Shown: piece by piece, positions 29,661-40,227 of the stretch | Position numbering within the stretch: the first letter of the stretch is position 1 | How the letters are laid out: each line of letters starts with the position of its first letter | DNA from: Limnephilus marmoratus | Lineage: Eukaryota; Arthropoda; Insecta; Trichoptera; Limnephilidae | Length of the DNA: 64,000 nt | Direction of reading: 5' to 3' | Assembly (NCBI GenBank): GCA_917880885.1 | Contig: OU862933.1 | Coordinates: 5,317,452 to 5,381,451, forward strand | Position numbers and translations under genes: made by a program | Notes under the pieces: model-generated | Seen by the model: only the letters and a program-made list of their open reading frames with translations | What the model was told of the DNA's origin: nothing | Databases searched by the model: none

Positions 29661-30482
29661 TAGTGATGTAATGAATATTCGCATATTTTTGCATATTCGC
29701 ATTCGCATTTGCAAAGTTCGAGCGAATGTTTTGCGAATATGAACATCAGAAAAAAAACACGAGACGTTAAATTATAGGATGGACACAAATGCTTCGTAAG
29801 ATAAGTCTTGCGAATCCAACACTTTCCACGAAACTAAATGGCAAGTCTTCCAAGGCAACCATTTCACTTATTGAATTATCAACGGCCAATGACGTCATAG
29901 ATTTATTATCCCACTGTTTTGTTTTATCGACACATTCTTGAAGCGATATCTGTTTCATATCGGATATGGTACTTTGATGGGAAGATGATGCCACTTCAAG
30001 TATTTTAGATACATCCTGTTTTCGTTTTTCAAACTTTCTAATTCGGAAAATTTTGTTTTATGCATTGCCTTCAAATGATTTTTCACAGCCGTTGTAGTTC
30101 TTCCTTTTCTAGAGTATTACTTGTTACACAGCTTGCATTTAGCTCGTTCAGCGTCGCAAAGTGTAAAATAAGTCCAAATTTCACTAGTATTTGATTTACT
30201 CATGTTAATCACTAATCAATCACACTCTAACCTTAAAATTCACTTGTTTTTGTTTACGAGCAGACGACAAATGAAATAAAACAACCAATCAACTTTTTTC
30301 GGATCAACTCGGAAATTCTCAGAACAAGATGCAAATGTGAGCTGCTAAGCCATACATAATTGGCGCCAAATTAAAAAAAAAAAACTCAATATTTGTATTC
30401 GCATTCTCATTCGCGAATGTCGTTAGCAGATATTCACATTTTATTCGCGAATGCTCAAAAAATGACATTCGTTACATCACTA
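29661..30482 (-). mobile_element. hAT element relic with BED finger, 822 bp
   Basis: Flanked by ATATATAT at 29653-29660 and 30483-30490. Ends TAGTGATGTAATGAAT and ATTCGTTACATCACTA are inverted hAT termini, with GCGAATATTC-like subterminal motifs. The interior encodes, on the minus strand, the start of a BED-finger transposase; the catalytic domain is deleted. Confidence 0.85.
29767..30203 (-). pseudogene. hAT transposase N-terminal remnant (BED zinc finger)
   Basis: From ATG at 30203 it reads MSKSNTSEIWTYFTLCDAER, AKCKLCNK, an in-frame stop, then RKGRTTTAVKNHLKAMHKTK: a BED finger (C-x2-C, H-x4-H). After a frameshift, the frame at 29994-29767 continues with DNSISEMVALEDLPFSFVES VGFARLI, the conserved segment before the hAT RNase H fold (xPFSxVExxGF). 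The stop, the frameshift and the missing catalytic region make it dead. Confidence 0.82.
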
Positions 30483-30499
30483 ATATATATTACAACCTT

Positions 30500-30745
30500 T
30501 GTAGTGTCTGTAATGGTATACGAATTAGACTTTTTAGTCGGAAGGTTGTGGGTTTGATTCGCATTGCAGTGTTTATGGATGCAAACAAAATGACGGATCA
30601 TCAAGTTGAGTTGGCTGAGCCAGCCGAGAACTCAGCCCGGTAACTCATCTCTCATTAGATCTGTTGTGTAATCTGTTGGGCATTCTTTGATGGAGGTTGT
30701 GTTGTTGAGCGAGGACCAGAATAATTTAGGGTCCAGAAGTGAGAA
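30500..30745 (+). repeat. Possible tRNA-derived SINE remnant
   Basis: GTAATGGTATACGAATTAGA, then GGTTGTGGGTTTGATTCGC, resemble a decayed A box/B box pair ~35 bp apart. The tail has no poly-A or tandem repeat. Weak call. Confidence 0.3.
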
Positions 30746-30884
30746 CCCAGGTTGCCTGTTTATATATTATTGTGATATAGATTTTTCCATGTACAGATGT
30801 TGTCAGCCTGGGTGTTGAGATGTTGATTGTTAAGTTTGATAGACATTACAAAGATGACTAAAGCTGTCACAGTGAACACATCGA

Positions 30885-31541
30885 TAAATAATAAAATAAA
30901 ATCTTTTTTGTTTAAAACTACGAAATTTATTAATTTATGAACCAACCGGTTTCACTTTACTTAAGCATCTTTAGGGTACAAATTAATACTAAACAAGAAG
31001 TACATAATGTGTGCTTATATACAACGTGTCCGGAAACTCGTAGTACAAGCGGGAAACTGGTGAATCTACATCACGTAGAGAACCCAAAAAACTTATTTTT
31101 TTCGATTTAAGCATTTCGATTTTAATATTATTTTTTTTCTATTTTTCTATTTTTTCGGCAACTAAAGGGTTAAAAAAAATTTTGAGCCCGGTTTACCCTT
31201 CGTTGCATTTTATAAGACATTACACAGCTGAAATCAACCCCCTAGTGAATTTTTTTTTAAATTTAACCTAAAACATTCCAACTTCGGACCCGATTTACTC
31301 GAAAACGAAAGCTCAAATAAAATCGACTCCAAATGTGATGTGGATTCTCCAGTTTTCCGCTTGTACTACGAGTTTCCGGACACCTTGTATAAAAAAATTG
31401 TTATATATAAGCACACATTATGTACTTCTTGTTTACTATTAATTTGTACCCTGAAGATGGTTAAGTAAAGCGAAACCGGTCGGTTCATAAATTAATAAAT
31501 TTCGTAGTTTAAACAAAAAAGTATTTTATTTTATTAAATAT
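30885..31541. repeat. Inverted repeat with Penelope-like/hammerhead-like motifs
   Basis: Arms ~30885-31075 and ~31335-31541 are reverse complements. The outer arms contain CTGAAGATGGTTAAGTAAAG then CGAAACCGGT (31451-31480) and the diverged mirror copy (30943-30974, minus strand). Such CTGAAGATG..GAAAC pairs are characteristic of Penelope-like element termini that carry hammerhead ribozymes. The inner portion starts CAACGTGTCCGGAAACTCGT on both sides next to TA, like a mariner MITE, so this may be a nested pair. Confidence 0.65.
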
Positions 31542-33265
31542 GTCAAACCACAAAGTGATTGCTTTCTACAATAATAAATAACAAATATCTGCTTATATGA
31601 AACTCCTTGGTTTATTATATTATTAATTTGACTGGACCTATTTTTATATTATTTTATTTTTATTTTGTGTGGATTGGAAGTGTTCGTATAAAGACGAGTA
31701 CTCACATACAACTTTGCTTAATGTTTTTATCTTCTGGTTCAAAAGTCTTTTATCGCCAGACATGTTTGCTTTGAATTTAAACAACAGACATGTTTTTCAA
31801 ACAATCTTACGAATTTACTGGATGGCAAAGTCCTGAGCATAGCTGTAAGCGAGTACTTGGCTAAAGATCCAATTAAGCATTAAATTTGACGTAATATTAT
31901 TCTTAGATTAAATGTTTATTTTGTGATTATTATTAAACCTTTATAAAATTGTACAGTATGCATGATGTGATATTTATCTAATTGACTGCTCCGAATTGAA
32001 TACTGTTAACCCAAGCTAGCCAAATTTTTAGGAGTGTCTTTTTTCCATCCACATTATTATTTGTTGATAAGGGCATGGTCTGCGTAACTCCCATAAGATC
32101 TCAGCTTATGGGCCTGTTGTGCCTATCACTCACATTTCACCTCATCCCTTCAACAGTAGCCCAGTCCTAGCCCAATCCTAGCCCAATCCTAGCCCAGTCC
32201 TACCCAGTCTTAACAAAGTTCACCATTGTTGTGGCATTTGGCAATGTCTCCTGGTTCCACAATGTGGTTCCCCACTTGTCTAAGCTCTTTTATTTCTTTA
32301 TTCTCTACAGCTATTGGTGTTTTCCACTCTCTAATAGTCGCATGTATCTTCTGAGATAGCATTGTCCTGTTATTAGTTCTACTACCTTCCCCGGTGAATT
32401 TTTATTCATATCATTTCCCTCATTTGGGGTTTGGAACTTTTATGCGCACTTGCAATCGTCTCATTCCCGGCTTGTAACACTTATTGTTAAACTCAATCAA
32501 TAACTCTTTTGGGGCATTAAAAAAAATGGTACGGTTGGTTTTGGCACAATTGAATTCGGAGCAGTTGTAATGTTTTAAAAGACATGGAATTGACTGTAGA
32601 TGTGAGGAAATACTCTATCGCTAACATGTTTGAAATAAATTATTCTATAGAGTTACTGTTTATGATAGTGGTCGTCCAACAACTTTATTGTTCTTTTTTG
32701 TTGTTAAATTTTTTAGCTTTTTCCTAAACTCAGATGATCTATAAGCCGATTTATAAAAAAATTAAAGGTGTTAAAAAAACTCATTCAATAATAAATTTAT
32801 AACATTTAGGTTTGAATTTACAGAATAGGGTGATGTCAATTTCTGTTGGCGACTGCTAATTTATGGTATTATGAAAATTAGTTTGAATAAACAAAATAAA
32901 AAATAAAACATCTTTTTTACTCAAATATTATATTATATTATCTATTATTTTTTTAATTATTCTTAAAAAATATATTTTCTTGTCTACAAAATTATTTATT
33001 TATCTGCAAAATTATTTATTTAACTATGAAATGTTAAATTTTTTAATGCAATATTTATTGTTGTTTATTTAACATGCCTTTCGAGCAAGAAAAAACGTTT
33101 TTTTTTGCATTCACCTGCAAGTTTAACAAAGGTTGTATTTTCAAAACAGAATAATTAGTTATCATTTTATTATTAAATTAAATACTTATTGAAAACAAAA
33201 ATGATGAAACCGGATCATTTAATTTTTTTAGATAAATTTTAGATAAATCCCGTAAAAATTTTACG
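31542..33265. other. AT-rich intergenic stretch with one short minisatellite
   Basis: No gene seen. At 32157-32210 an 11-bp unit TAGCCCAATCC is repeated about four times, within a stretch (32090-32280) that resembles 25680-25820 (shared CAGTAGCCCAGTCC/CAGTAACCCAGTCC and AAAGTTCACCA), so both derive from one dispersed repeat. Confidence 0.55.
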
Positions 33266-33267
33266 AA

Positions 33268-34010
33268 ACTACTAGCTGACCCGAAAGCTGTTCTGCCATA
33301 TAAATTATTTCTACTGAATATTTTGGTTGTTAAATAAAAAAATAACGAATGTATTGTAAGTGTGTGGGGATGGGATCTATGACAGAAAGAGGAATGGAGC
33401 GCTGTAGACGATGACCGCCGAAAAAAACACCAACTAAAGTGGGAAAATGAAATAAAGAAAATCAATATGAATTTCGAAGAGCAATTGAGTGTACGATATT
33501 TTTGTCAGTCCATCTTTAGCCTATACAAATAAGCTCAGGTTTACCCATGCGAGAACATGATGCCGAATGAATTATCAAAATGACACGACGCTTCTCGTGA
33601 ATGTCTTGCACATGTGTGGATGAAAGTTCGATGAGGCGGATGTAGCGCCATCTGTCATTCAATAACATAAATTATTTCGTTCTGTTTGAAATATGAAAGA
33701 TGGTTAAATTTGTTCATACAAAAATACAAAAATCGCGATTAAAAAATGGAAGGGTGAAGGTGGGTGGGTTAAAATTTGGGGTTTTAGGTATTTTTTGATG
33801 CAAAATAAAAAAAAAATACAAAAAAAAAAAATTGTCAAAATAGATTTTTTTTCTGGATTAATAATAATAATAACACTAATCAACTAGGGGTATAAAATAT
33901 ACTTTAAAACCTATTCTCATACCTAACAAATATACATTTAAAAAAAAAATCATAAAAATCGGTCAAGCCGTTCGGAGGAGTGCGACTCGTGACACGAGAT
34001 TTTTATATAC
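33268..34010. repeat. Old interspersed insect repeat
   Basis: Starts CTAGCTGACCCGAAAGCTGT and ends near CGGTCAAGCCGTTCGGAGGA, a pairing of end motifs common to a repeat widespread in arthropods. The opposite-strand copy at 51120-51790 ends CCGGGTCTGCTAG. Interior AT-rich, no ORF. Confidence 0.5.
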
Positions 34011-34286
34011 AAGACAAATGTCAACAAATCTTTTTGAATTTGCCGGCATTCACTTACCAGCTTACCGGTACTCGGCGCCGACCTACTGCGCCTCTCGAAA
34101 TAGCGGCTCTTAACAGAAGCGTGTCGGCGCGCGTTTACCGAAACGAAACCTGTCGCCTCAGTCGCCTGCGCGCCGGATTGATTTTTAATTTTTAGTATGA
34201 AATACAATACGAGGCGAGTGGCCAACGAGTGGCTGTGAGCAGTTGAGCACGAGCTAAAAGCTTACTGGTTACACGCTCCGGCTACC

Positions 34287-34419
34287 ATGGATATCGAAAC
34301 GTTGATTTCGCACGTTTATATGAGACGCCCGATATGGGATAAGAAAAACAAGCTTCATTCAAACAGACACAGTGTAGAGAAATGCTGGAAAGAAATAAGT
34401 ATTCAAATGAATGGGGATG
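34287..34419 (+). CDS. MADF-BESS gene exon 1
   Basis: 44 codons plus one base, from ATG to GGGGATG before the donor GTAAGT at 34420. Encodes the first MADF helices including RPIWD and CWKEI. The open frame continues ~110 bp into the intron, but that tail lacks MADF residues. Confidence 0.85.
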
Positions 34420-35914
34420 GTAAGTTTATCTCAATTTTAATAATGTCGAAGCTATTATTTCACATTCATCAGGATGCGGTTATCGAAATATTTCCTTACA
34501 ATAACGTTAAAATGTTTTTTTTTCATATTTAAATAGAACTAATTAAAAACAATCCGTTTTCCAATGTTTCAAATAATTATAATTTGACAAAACATCACCG
34601 ATAACAAAAATATGTCATACGGCCGCCATATTGTTTGTTATTCAAAAGCTTTCAGGAAAATCGAAAGATGGTGATATTTACATCGATCAATTCGTTTAGC
34701 GCCATTAGTGTATGTAATTTGAAAAATAGTTATAGATGTGGTAATTATGCTTATAAAGGTGGCGCAAAACTACCGATATGGTTTGAATCTTATTACATAT
34801 TACAATAAGATTCAAAATTAAACGTTAGTTTTGCGCCACCCTATAGTGACCGACCGGCAGTTTTTCTGCCGAACCTTCGGCCGCACCGAAACTCTGCAAA
34901 AATCTCAATAAATGGTAAATTTAGTCTTAAGAATGTTGTGATCGTAAACGCAATTTAAATTAAAATTCTCAATTAATGAGGTCCTTCCTTTATATTGTAC
35001 ACAAGCGATGATTTATTGACAATTTTTGGTTCCAAGAAGTAGTTAACTTTTAGTAATGGCAAAAAAATTTTTTTTTTTCACATAGGTACCTACTTCAATT
35101 ATTGTTTTTTAATTTCATTTAACACAAGTTAACTGTTTGTATAAGTATAAAAAATAAGCCATATTTCAGTAAACAATAGATTTTTAACATGTCTAAAAAA
35201 GTTTCGGTTTAGGTGGAAAGTCCTGTTTCGGTCGGACACTAATTATCAATGATATATTTTTTAGAAAATGCACTTCGAAAGAAATGGAAATACCTACGAG
35301 ATCAATTTGCAGTGGAACTTGGAAAACTCCCGGAGTCGCGTCCTGGAGAAATTACCGCGAAATCAAAATGGCCATACTTTGATTTGCTTATTTTTCTACA
35401 AAAAATAGTCAAGGTAAGACAAACCAGAAGGCTGACTCATGCCGTGGAGGGTATTTTCGAAGATGTCAAAGAATGTCAACCATTATCCAGTATGATTAAA
35501 GAAGATAAAACGCACGACAGCTTTTGTTTTGAAGAGGTAAATATCGATCAAATTGGTAATGAAGACGGCGACATTGAATCAAAAATGAACGCTAAAAGGC
35601 ACAATTCCCAATCATCGTGTACCACGTCGTTCAAAAAAAGATGCCCCCAATCAATAAATTCCAAAAACGATGTATTTTTAAAGAGTCTACACGACATGAC
35701 TAAAAACAAAGAAAAGGAATCCGACGACGATGAATTGTTTTTTCAAAGTTTACTACCTCACGTTAGGAAAATTAGTGTTTCAAAGAAAATGAAGTTTAGA
35801 ATACGAGTTCAAGAACTTGTCGATGAGTTTGTGTACCAAGAACATACTTCTTCTTTCTCATCTGTTCCTCCCCCAAATCCTTATTCAACGCTTTCTTCAT
35901 TTCACAATACGTGA
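34287..35914 (+). CDS. MADF-BESS domain protein, two exons, 260 aa
   Basis: Exon 1 is 34287-34419 and exon 2 is 35265-35914, joined by GT..AG through a split Glu codon. An N-terminal MADF domain spans both exons (residues ~4-92): ETLISHVYMRRPIWDKKN, CWKEISIQMNGDE, ALRKKWKYLRDQF, SKWPYFDLLIFLQ. An acidic, Ser/Lys-rich middle follows, then a C-terminal BESS motif (~residues 196-236) with DDDELFFQSLLPHVRKI and KFRIRVQELVDEF. MADF-BESS proteins (Adf-1, Dip3, stonewall relatives) are nuclear DNA-binding regulators; BESS mediates protein contacts. The ATG sits in GCTACCATGG, a good initiation context. AATAAA lies at 36046-36051. The frame is intact, so it looks functional; the orthologue is not identifiable because the family is large. 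Confidence 0.88.
34755..34845. repeat. 91-bp palindromic MITE in MADF-BESS intron
   Basis: GGTGGCGCAAAACTA on the left faces TAGTTTTGCGCCACC on the right; the centre GAATCTTATT/AATAAGATTC is also paired. A partial copy (47323-47376) lies elsewhere in the window. Confidence 0.8.
35265..35914 (+). CDS. MADF-BESS gene exon 2
   Basis: Acceptor TATTTTTTAG at 35255-35264. The exon begins ENALRKKWKYLRDQF (MADF third helix) and ends at TGA 35912-35914. Upstream in-frame codons from 35249 are intron. Contains a Lys/Arg-rich patch FKKRCPQ, a possible nuclear localisation signal. Confidence 0.87.
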
Positions 35915-36045
35915 ATACATTTTTTAATGCCGTAGTCTTGCGTTTAAGTACGCACAAACACCTATTTAAATTATATTATTTATAAACAAAGTTTGTAAAG
36001 TACCTCAGGATGTAATTTTATTTTTATAAAGATGTGTTTTTTTAA

Positions 36046-36051
36046 AATAAA
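36046..36051 (+). terminator. Poly(A) signal of MADF-BESS gene
   Basis: AATAAA 132 bp after the stop codon, in an AT-rich 3' UTR followed by TTGTTGCAC and a T-containing stretch. Best candidate 3' processing signal for the MADF-BESS transcript. Confidence 0.6.
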
Positions 36052-36289
36052 TTGTTGCACAAAAATCTTACCTTTTTAATGCCCTTACATAATTACCTAT
36101 ATGAAGAAAACGACCGTAGGTACTGCATAAAAAAAAATGCCAATGTTCATAAATATACCAAACCACCCATCCAATGTTTAAAACAATAATGCAATTACTT
36201 TTTTTGTACGACATTGTAAAGAGTTCGCGCACGAAACTAACATGAATTATAAACAAACACGGGGAAGGTCCAAAAAGTCCCCCAGCCTT

Positions 36290-36395
36290 TTTGAACGGTG
36301 AGCTTCTCAATACAGTAGAAGCAACGAAATATTTAGGGCTGAATATTTCTCGATGTTCACGGAGGTGCGAATTCCTGGATTTGCAGTTCCAATAA
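36290..36395 (+). pseudogene. Possible LINE reverse-transcriptase C-terminal fragment
   Basis: The + strand reads NTVEATKYLGLNISRCSRR, resembling the KYLGV.. motif after the LINE RT palm. No other domain flanks it. The surrounding 36052-37015 shows only short repeats and a G run at 36460. Confidence 0.3.
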
Positions 36396-37015
36396 GAACC
36401 AGGATGATAGGACTGACGGGAAATGTCATCATCATCACATCATGCAGGGCGGTAGCTATGGGGGGGGGCATTATGGGGCAATGCCCTACCATAAAATACC
36501 TGTGCCCTATCTTAAGAAATACCATCGACTATGATAATATACTAGTAAACTGTTTGTTCATAGTTTGATATGATTGAAAAAAAAACTAGCTATAAGTGTT
36601 GCGTAGCGACATCTAACTAAATAGCTTCGAATTAACCAAGGAATCATATACTAATTCTTTATTCTACCCATAGATGGCATTGAAGAAAGTGGTTGGAGGC
36701 TGTGCGCGTTGCAATCATTGCCTACGGGGAATTCCCCAAACAGTTTGGAGATACTATTAAACGGTTGAGTCATAAATAAATCAATCCCTAGATCGATACC
36801 TTCAGGCCTTCTCCATACTAAACGGTTTGTCATCAGTGTCATCAAATCAAGCACTGTATACTTCTCGCTAACAACGCATGCAGGGACAATGGGGGTCTAG
36901 TTTTGGTTAATTATAAATGTAGAGTCGTTCTATAAAAAAATAGAGTCTTTGTGAGAGCCCTGAAATAGGAACCATCTGTTACATAGGTACACCGGGGCGG
37001 GTATGTGGTGGATAA

Positions 37016-37112
37016 CCTCCAATGTACTTCAAATAAGAGAATTTTTTCCTTCGAAATTAGTCCGCAGGTGAATCCAAAACTGGAATTTTACATACTGAAC
37101 CCAAACCTGGTT
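37016..37112 (+). repeat. Satellite-like unit flanking the LINE (copy 1)
   Basis: CTTCAAATAAGAGAA.., then GGTGAATCCAAAACTGGAAT and AACCTGGTTTAAGTTAA, matches units at 41441-41560 and 41680-41800 on the far side of the LINE. Confidence 0.65.
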
Positions 37113-37116
37113 TAAG

Positions 37117-38634
37117 TTAAAAAAGTAGATACTTTGTTTTATCTATATTAAGTGTTAGGAGGTTGGAATCTAACCAGTTTTTAATTAAGTTCATGCCATA
37201 ATTTGCTTTTTCAAAGGTTGAATTTAAGTCTTCGTCATCAAATACGATAACCGTGTCATCGGCAAATGATATAATAGTGCCACCAGTATTCAGATTGCAT
37301 AACGTGTTAATGTATATTAGAAAGAGAAGTGGGCCTAAAACACTGCCTTGGGGCACGCCATATATGCTTGGTAAACTTGTACTTCTATGCTGTTTGGCCG
37401 AGGTGATAATAGTTGACTGGGACCTGTTTGTTAGATAGCTCTCAAACCATTTAAGGGGAGTGCCTTTTATTCCTATCTGCAGGAGTTTTTTCAGAAGTAT
37501 GCGGTGAGATACAGTGTCAAAGGCTTTAGCTAAATCCAAGAATACAGCGAGGGGTTTGCGACTTTTATAGAGTTTGTCAGAAATTAATTTAGTGAAGTTT
37601 GCAATTGCATCTGAGGCACTACGACCTTTGCGGAAGCCGTATTGATTATTTGACAGGATTTTATTATCTTCAAGAAACTTGTAGAGTCTTCGTTTAACTG
37701 TTTTTTCAATTATTTTTGAAATCGGACTCAGTAAAGATATTGGTCTATAGTTATTTACAGATGATCTGTCTCCTGACTTAAAGATAGGTATAATGGTTGA
37801 ATGTTTTAGGGTGCTTGGGAAGAGGCCAGTTAGAAAACTTAGATTTGTGATATGTTGGAGGGGTTTACTGATGATTGGCTTGAGATGTTTTATTAGCTTA
37901 GTGGATATATTGTCGATTCCCGTGGAGTGTGTATTTTTGAGTGTAGAGATGATTTCAGTGATTTCTTGTTCTGTTGTTGGAGTGAGGTTAAAAAGGTTAT
38001 ACCTGAGATTATCGAGAGAGATATTATTTGCAAGGTTATCTTCAGATGTTTTATTTTTTTTTAGGATATTATTAGCTAGGTCGGATCCGATTGTGGAGAA
38101 GAATTGGTTGAAATGATTTGTAATTGTTTCTGGGTTTTCGGTTGCACTAAATGTTTTATCTGCGATGGTGATCTTATTTATAGGTGTGGTCACTTTTTCT
38201 GTGTAACATATTTCTTTGATAATATTCCAGATTTGTTTATTATCATAAGCAGCTTCATTTATCTGTTTCCCATAATACTCTTCTCTGGCCGTACATGCAA
38301 TTTTTTTACAAGCATTTCTGTATCGTTTATAGAATAATAGAGATTCGTAGTCAGTGGGATTATTTTTACAATATTTATGAAGTTTGTCTCGCTTACGTAT
38401 ACAGTGTAGAATGCCATTTGTTATCCAGGGTTTTAGTTTAATTTTATGTCTATTTTGGTGGTTGTTTGGGTTTAATGTAGCATTTTCCAGATGTTTATGA
38501 AGGGTGTTGATGAGAGATTCGCATGCTAAGTTCCCGAACTTAGCATGCGAATCTCTCATCAACACGTGACCCGTCACTAAGTTTATAGAAATTTGACCAG
38601 TTTTCCTCGGAAACCAGTTTGAAGAGAGTGTCAT
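37117..38634 (-). pseudogene. LINE ORF2 reverse transcriptase part
   Basis: Conserved RT blocks in order: NYRPISLLSPISKIIEK, QYGFRKGRSASDAI, AVFLDLAKAFDTVSHRILL (motif A), GVPQGSVLGPLLFLIYIN (motif B), SFADDTVIVF (catalytic motif C), then NWLDSNLLTLNIDKTK. The frame stops right after, so thumb and 3' UTR are lost. The first ~35 codons (38634-38530) come from the inverted duplication and are not native. Confidence 0.9.
38504..38565. repeat. Perfect 30-bp inverted duplication inside LINE ORF2
   Basis: Arms 38504-38533 and 38536-38565 are exact reverse complements with a 2-base centre. The left arm belongs to the RT reading frame; the right arm interrupts the endonuclease frame. Typical of template switching across a fork, or of a chimeric-read/assembly artefact. 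Confidence 0.92.
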
Positions 38635-39418
38635 ATGAAATTTTGTATTGTTGTATAGTAGATGCTGGTGGTTTTGGTATTTTTTGGGAAATGGAAGTGA
38701 TAGTGGCGTAGTGATCTGTAACAGTACATTGATATATTAAAGATTTGATAATTAGTTTGCATTTGGCAAAAACGTGGTCTATGCAACTGGCAGATAACTC
38801 TGTTATACGAGTCGGTGCTGTAATAGCTGGGAGAAATCCCTGCAGAGTTAGTAAGTCTATGTATTCGTTTGCTTGGGGATGCATTGTATTTATAATATTA
38901 ATATTAAGGTCACCAATAATAAGGACATTTTCATGTTCTTTAATACATACCAAAATTTGATTAAGTGCGTTTAAAAATGGTGTTATGTTGGATGTGCTCG
39001 GTGATCGGTATATAGATAGTATAGTAACGCTGTTCTCTATTTCGAGTTTGAGTAAGTTTGAGTTAGTTATTGTGATTTCCTTTACAGAGTGTTGTATATG
39101 ATTTTTTATGTAAATAATGACGCCATCATTTTGAGATTGATTATTTTGGGTGCTGTATTGGTTATAGTTTTTTATGTTTTTTGGGATATAGTTATCTTTG
39201 ATCCAGCATTCGGTCAAAATTAGCAAGTCAAAGTCTGAGTCAAGTTCGGTAAGTAATATCATCAGTTCAGTGAAATTTTTGTTCATACTTCTGATATTCA
39301 TAGAAAATATTCTTAGGTTAGATTGATTTAGGGTTTTTCGAACTTCTATAGAGCTATTTGTTTCGATACATGGAATCTGCGATATGTTGTCCAAAGTATT
39401 AATTATGTTATCTTCCAT
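38540..39418 (-). pseudogene. LINE ORF2 endonuclease part
   Basis: An APE-type endonuclease domain from ATG at 39418: LRIFSMNIRSMNKNF, FDLLILTECWI, DGVIIYIKNHI, VLIIGDLNINI, SCIDHVFAK and VTDHYATI hold the expected Asn, Glu, Asp/Asn and terminal Asp-His positions. The frame runs into the inverted duplication and stops at 38540. The RT resumes in another frame. Confidence 0.88.
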
Positions 39419-40227
39419 TTTTAATAATTGATGTGGTACATTTTATATAGGGTGCTATTTCAATATTATGTTCAGGTATTTCCACTATTGATATTGTTTG
39501 TAGTGAAAACAGAGTTATTTGTATAAAATATATAGACGGTTTAGTCACATTGCTTATAACAACGGGTTCTGCATGTTTATGTGATAGGCTGAAATTAACA
39601 TTTAATGTAATGGCGATAATAAAATTTATGTTCAAAGATAATGCCTTTACGCTTGAAATATTTAATAATAGTTTACTGTTGTTAATAAAAGATACTTTAG
39701 TAAAGTGTAAAAATAAAATAATAAAATGTACAAGAAAGTTAATGAAATGTAAAAATGTATAAAAGTAATACAATAATGTAATAAAGAAGGTTTTGTAGCT
39801 AAGCGAGTATTTAACATGAGCATATAAGGTATATACAGTATAAAAATAGGTATAAACAGTGTACATATAGTTGTTGCGAATAAAGGACCTAGGCATATAA
39901 AGTATAATCATATTAAAAAAATAAAACATGGGCTTATCAAGATTATAAAACTTAAGCACATAGAGAATATGAAACGAAAACATAAGCATATAAAGTATAC
40001 AAGCGATATAAGGGTTTGGTTGTTGCAAATATTTTACATAAGCATATATAGTAAATATAACATAATCGTAAGTATACAGAGTATATATATGTTTGCTGCG
40101 AATATATAACAGAAGCCTATAAAGAATATAAAACATGAGGATGTTAAGACATAATATATATTTCTTGATTCTGTGTTTTATAAACGTATGAGAGTAAGTT
40201 ATACGAGAATATATAAAAGAGCTTTGT
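39419..40227 (-). repeat. AT-rich repetitive spacer between LINE ORF1 and ORF2
   Basis: Irregular repeats of GCATATAAAGTATA-like units (39800-40150). One long open frame on the minus strand is Tyr/Phe/Ile-rich low complexity and not protein-like. Confidence 0.6.
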
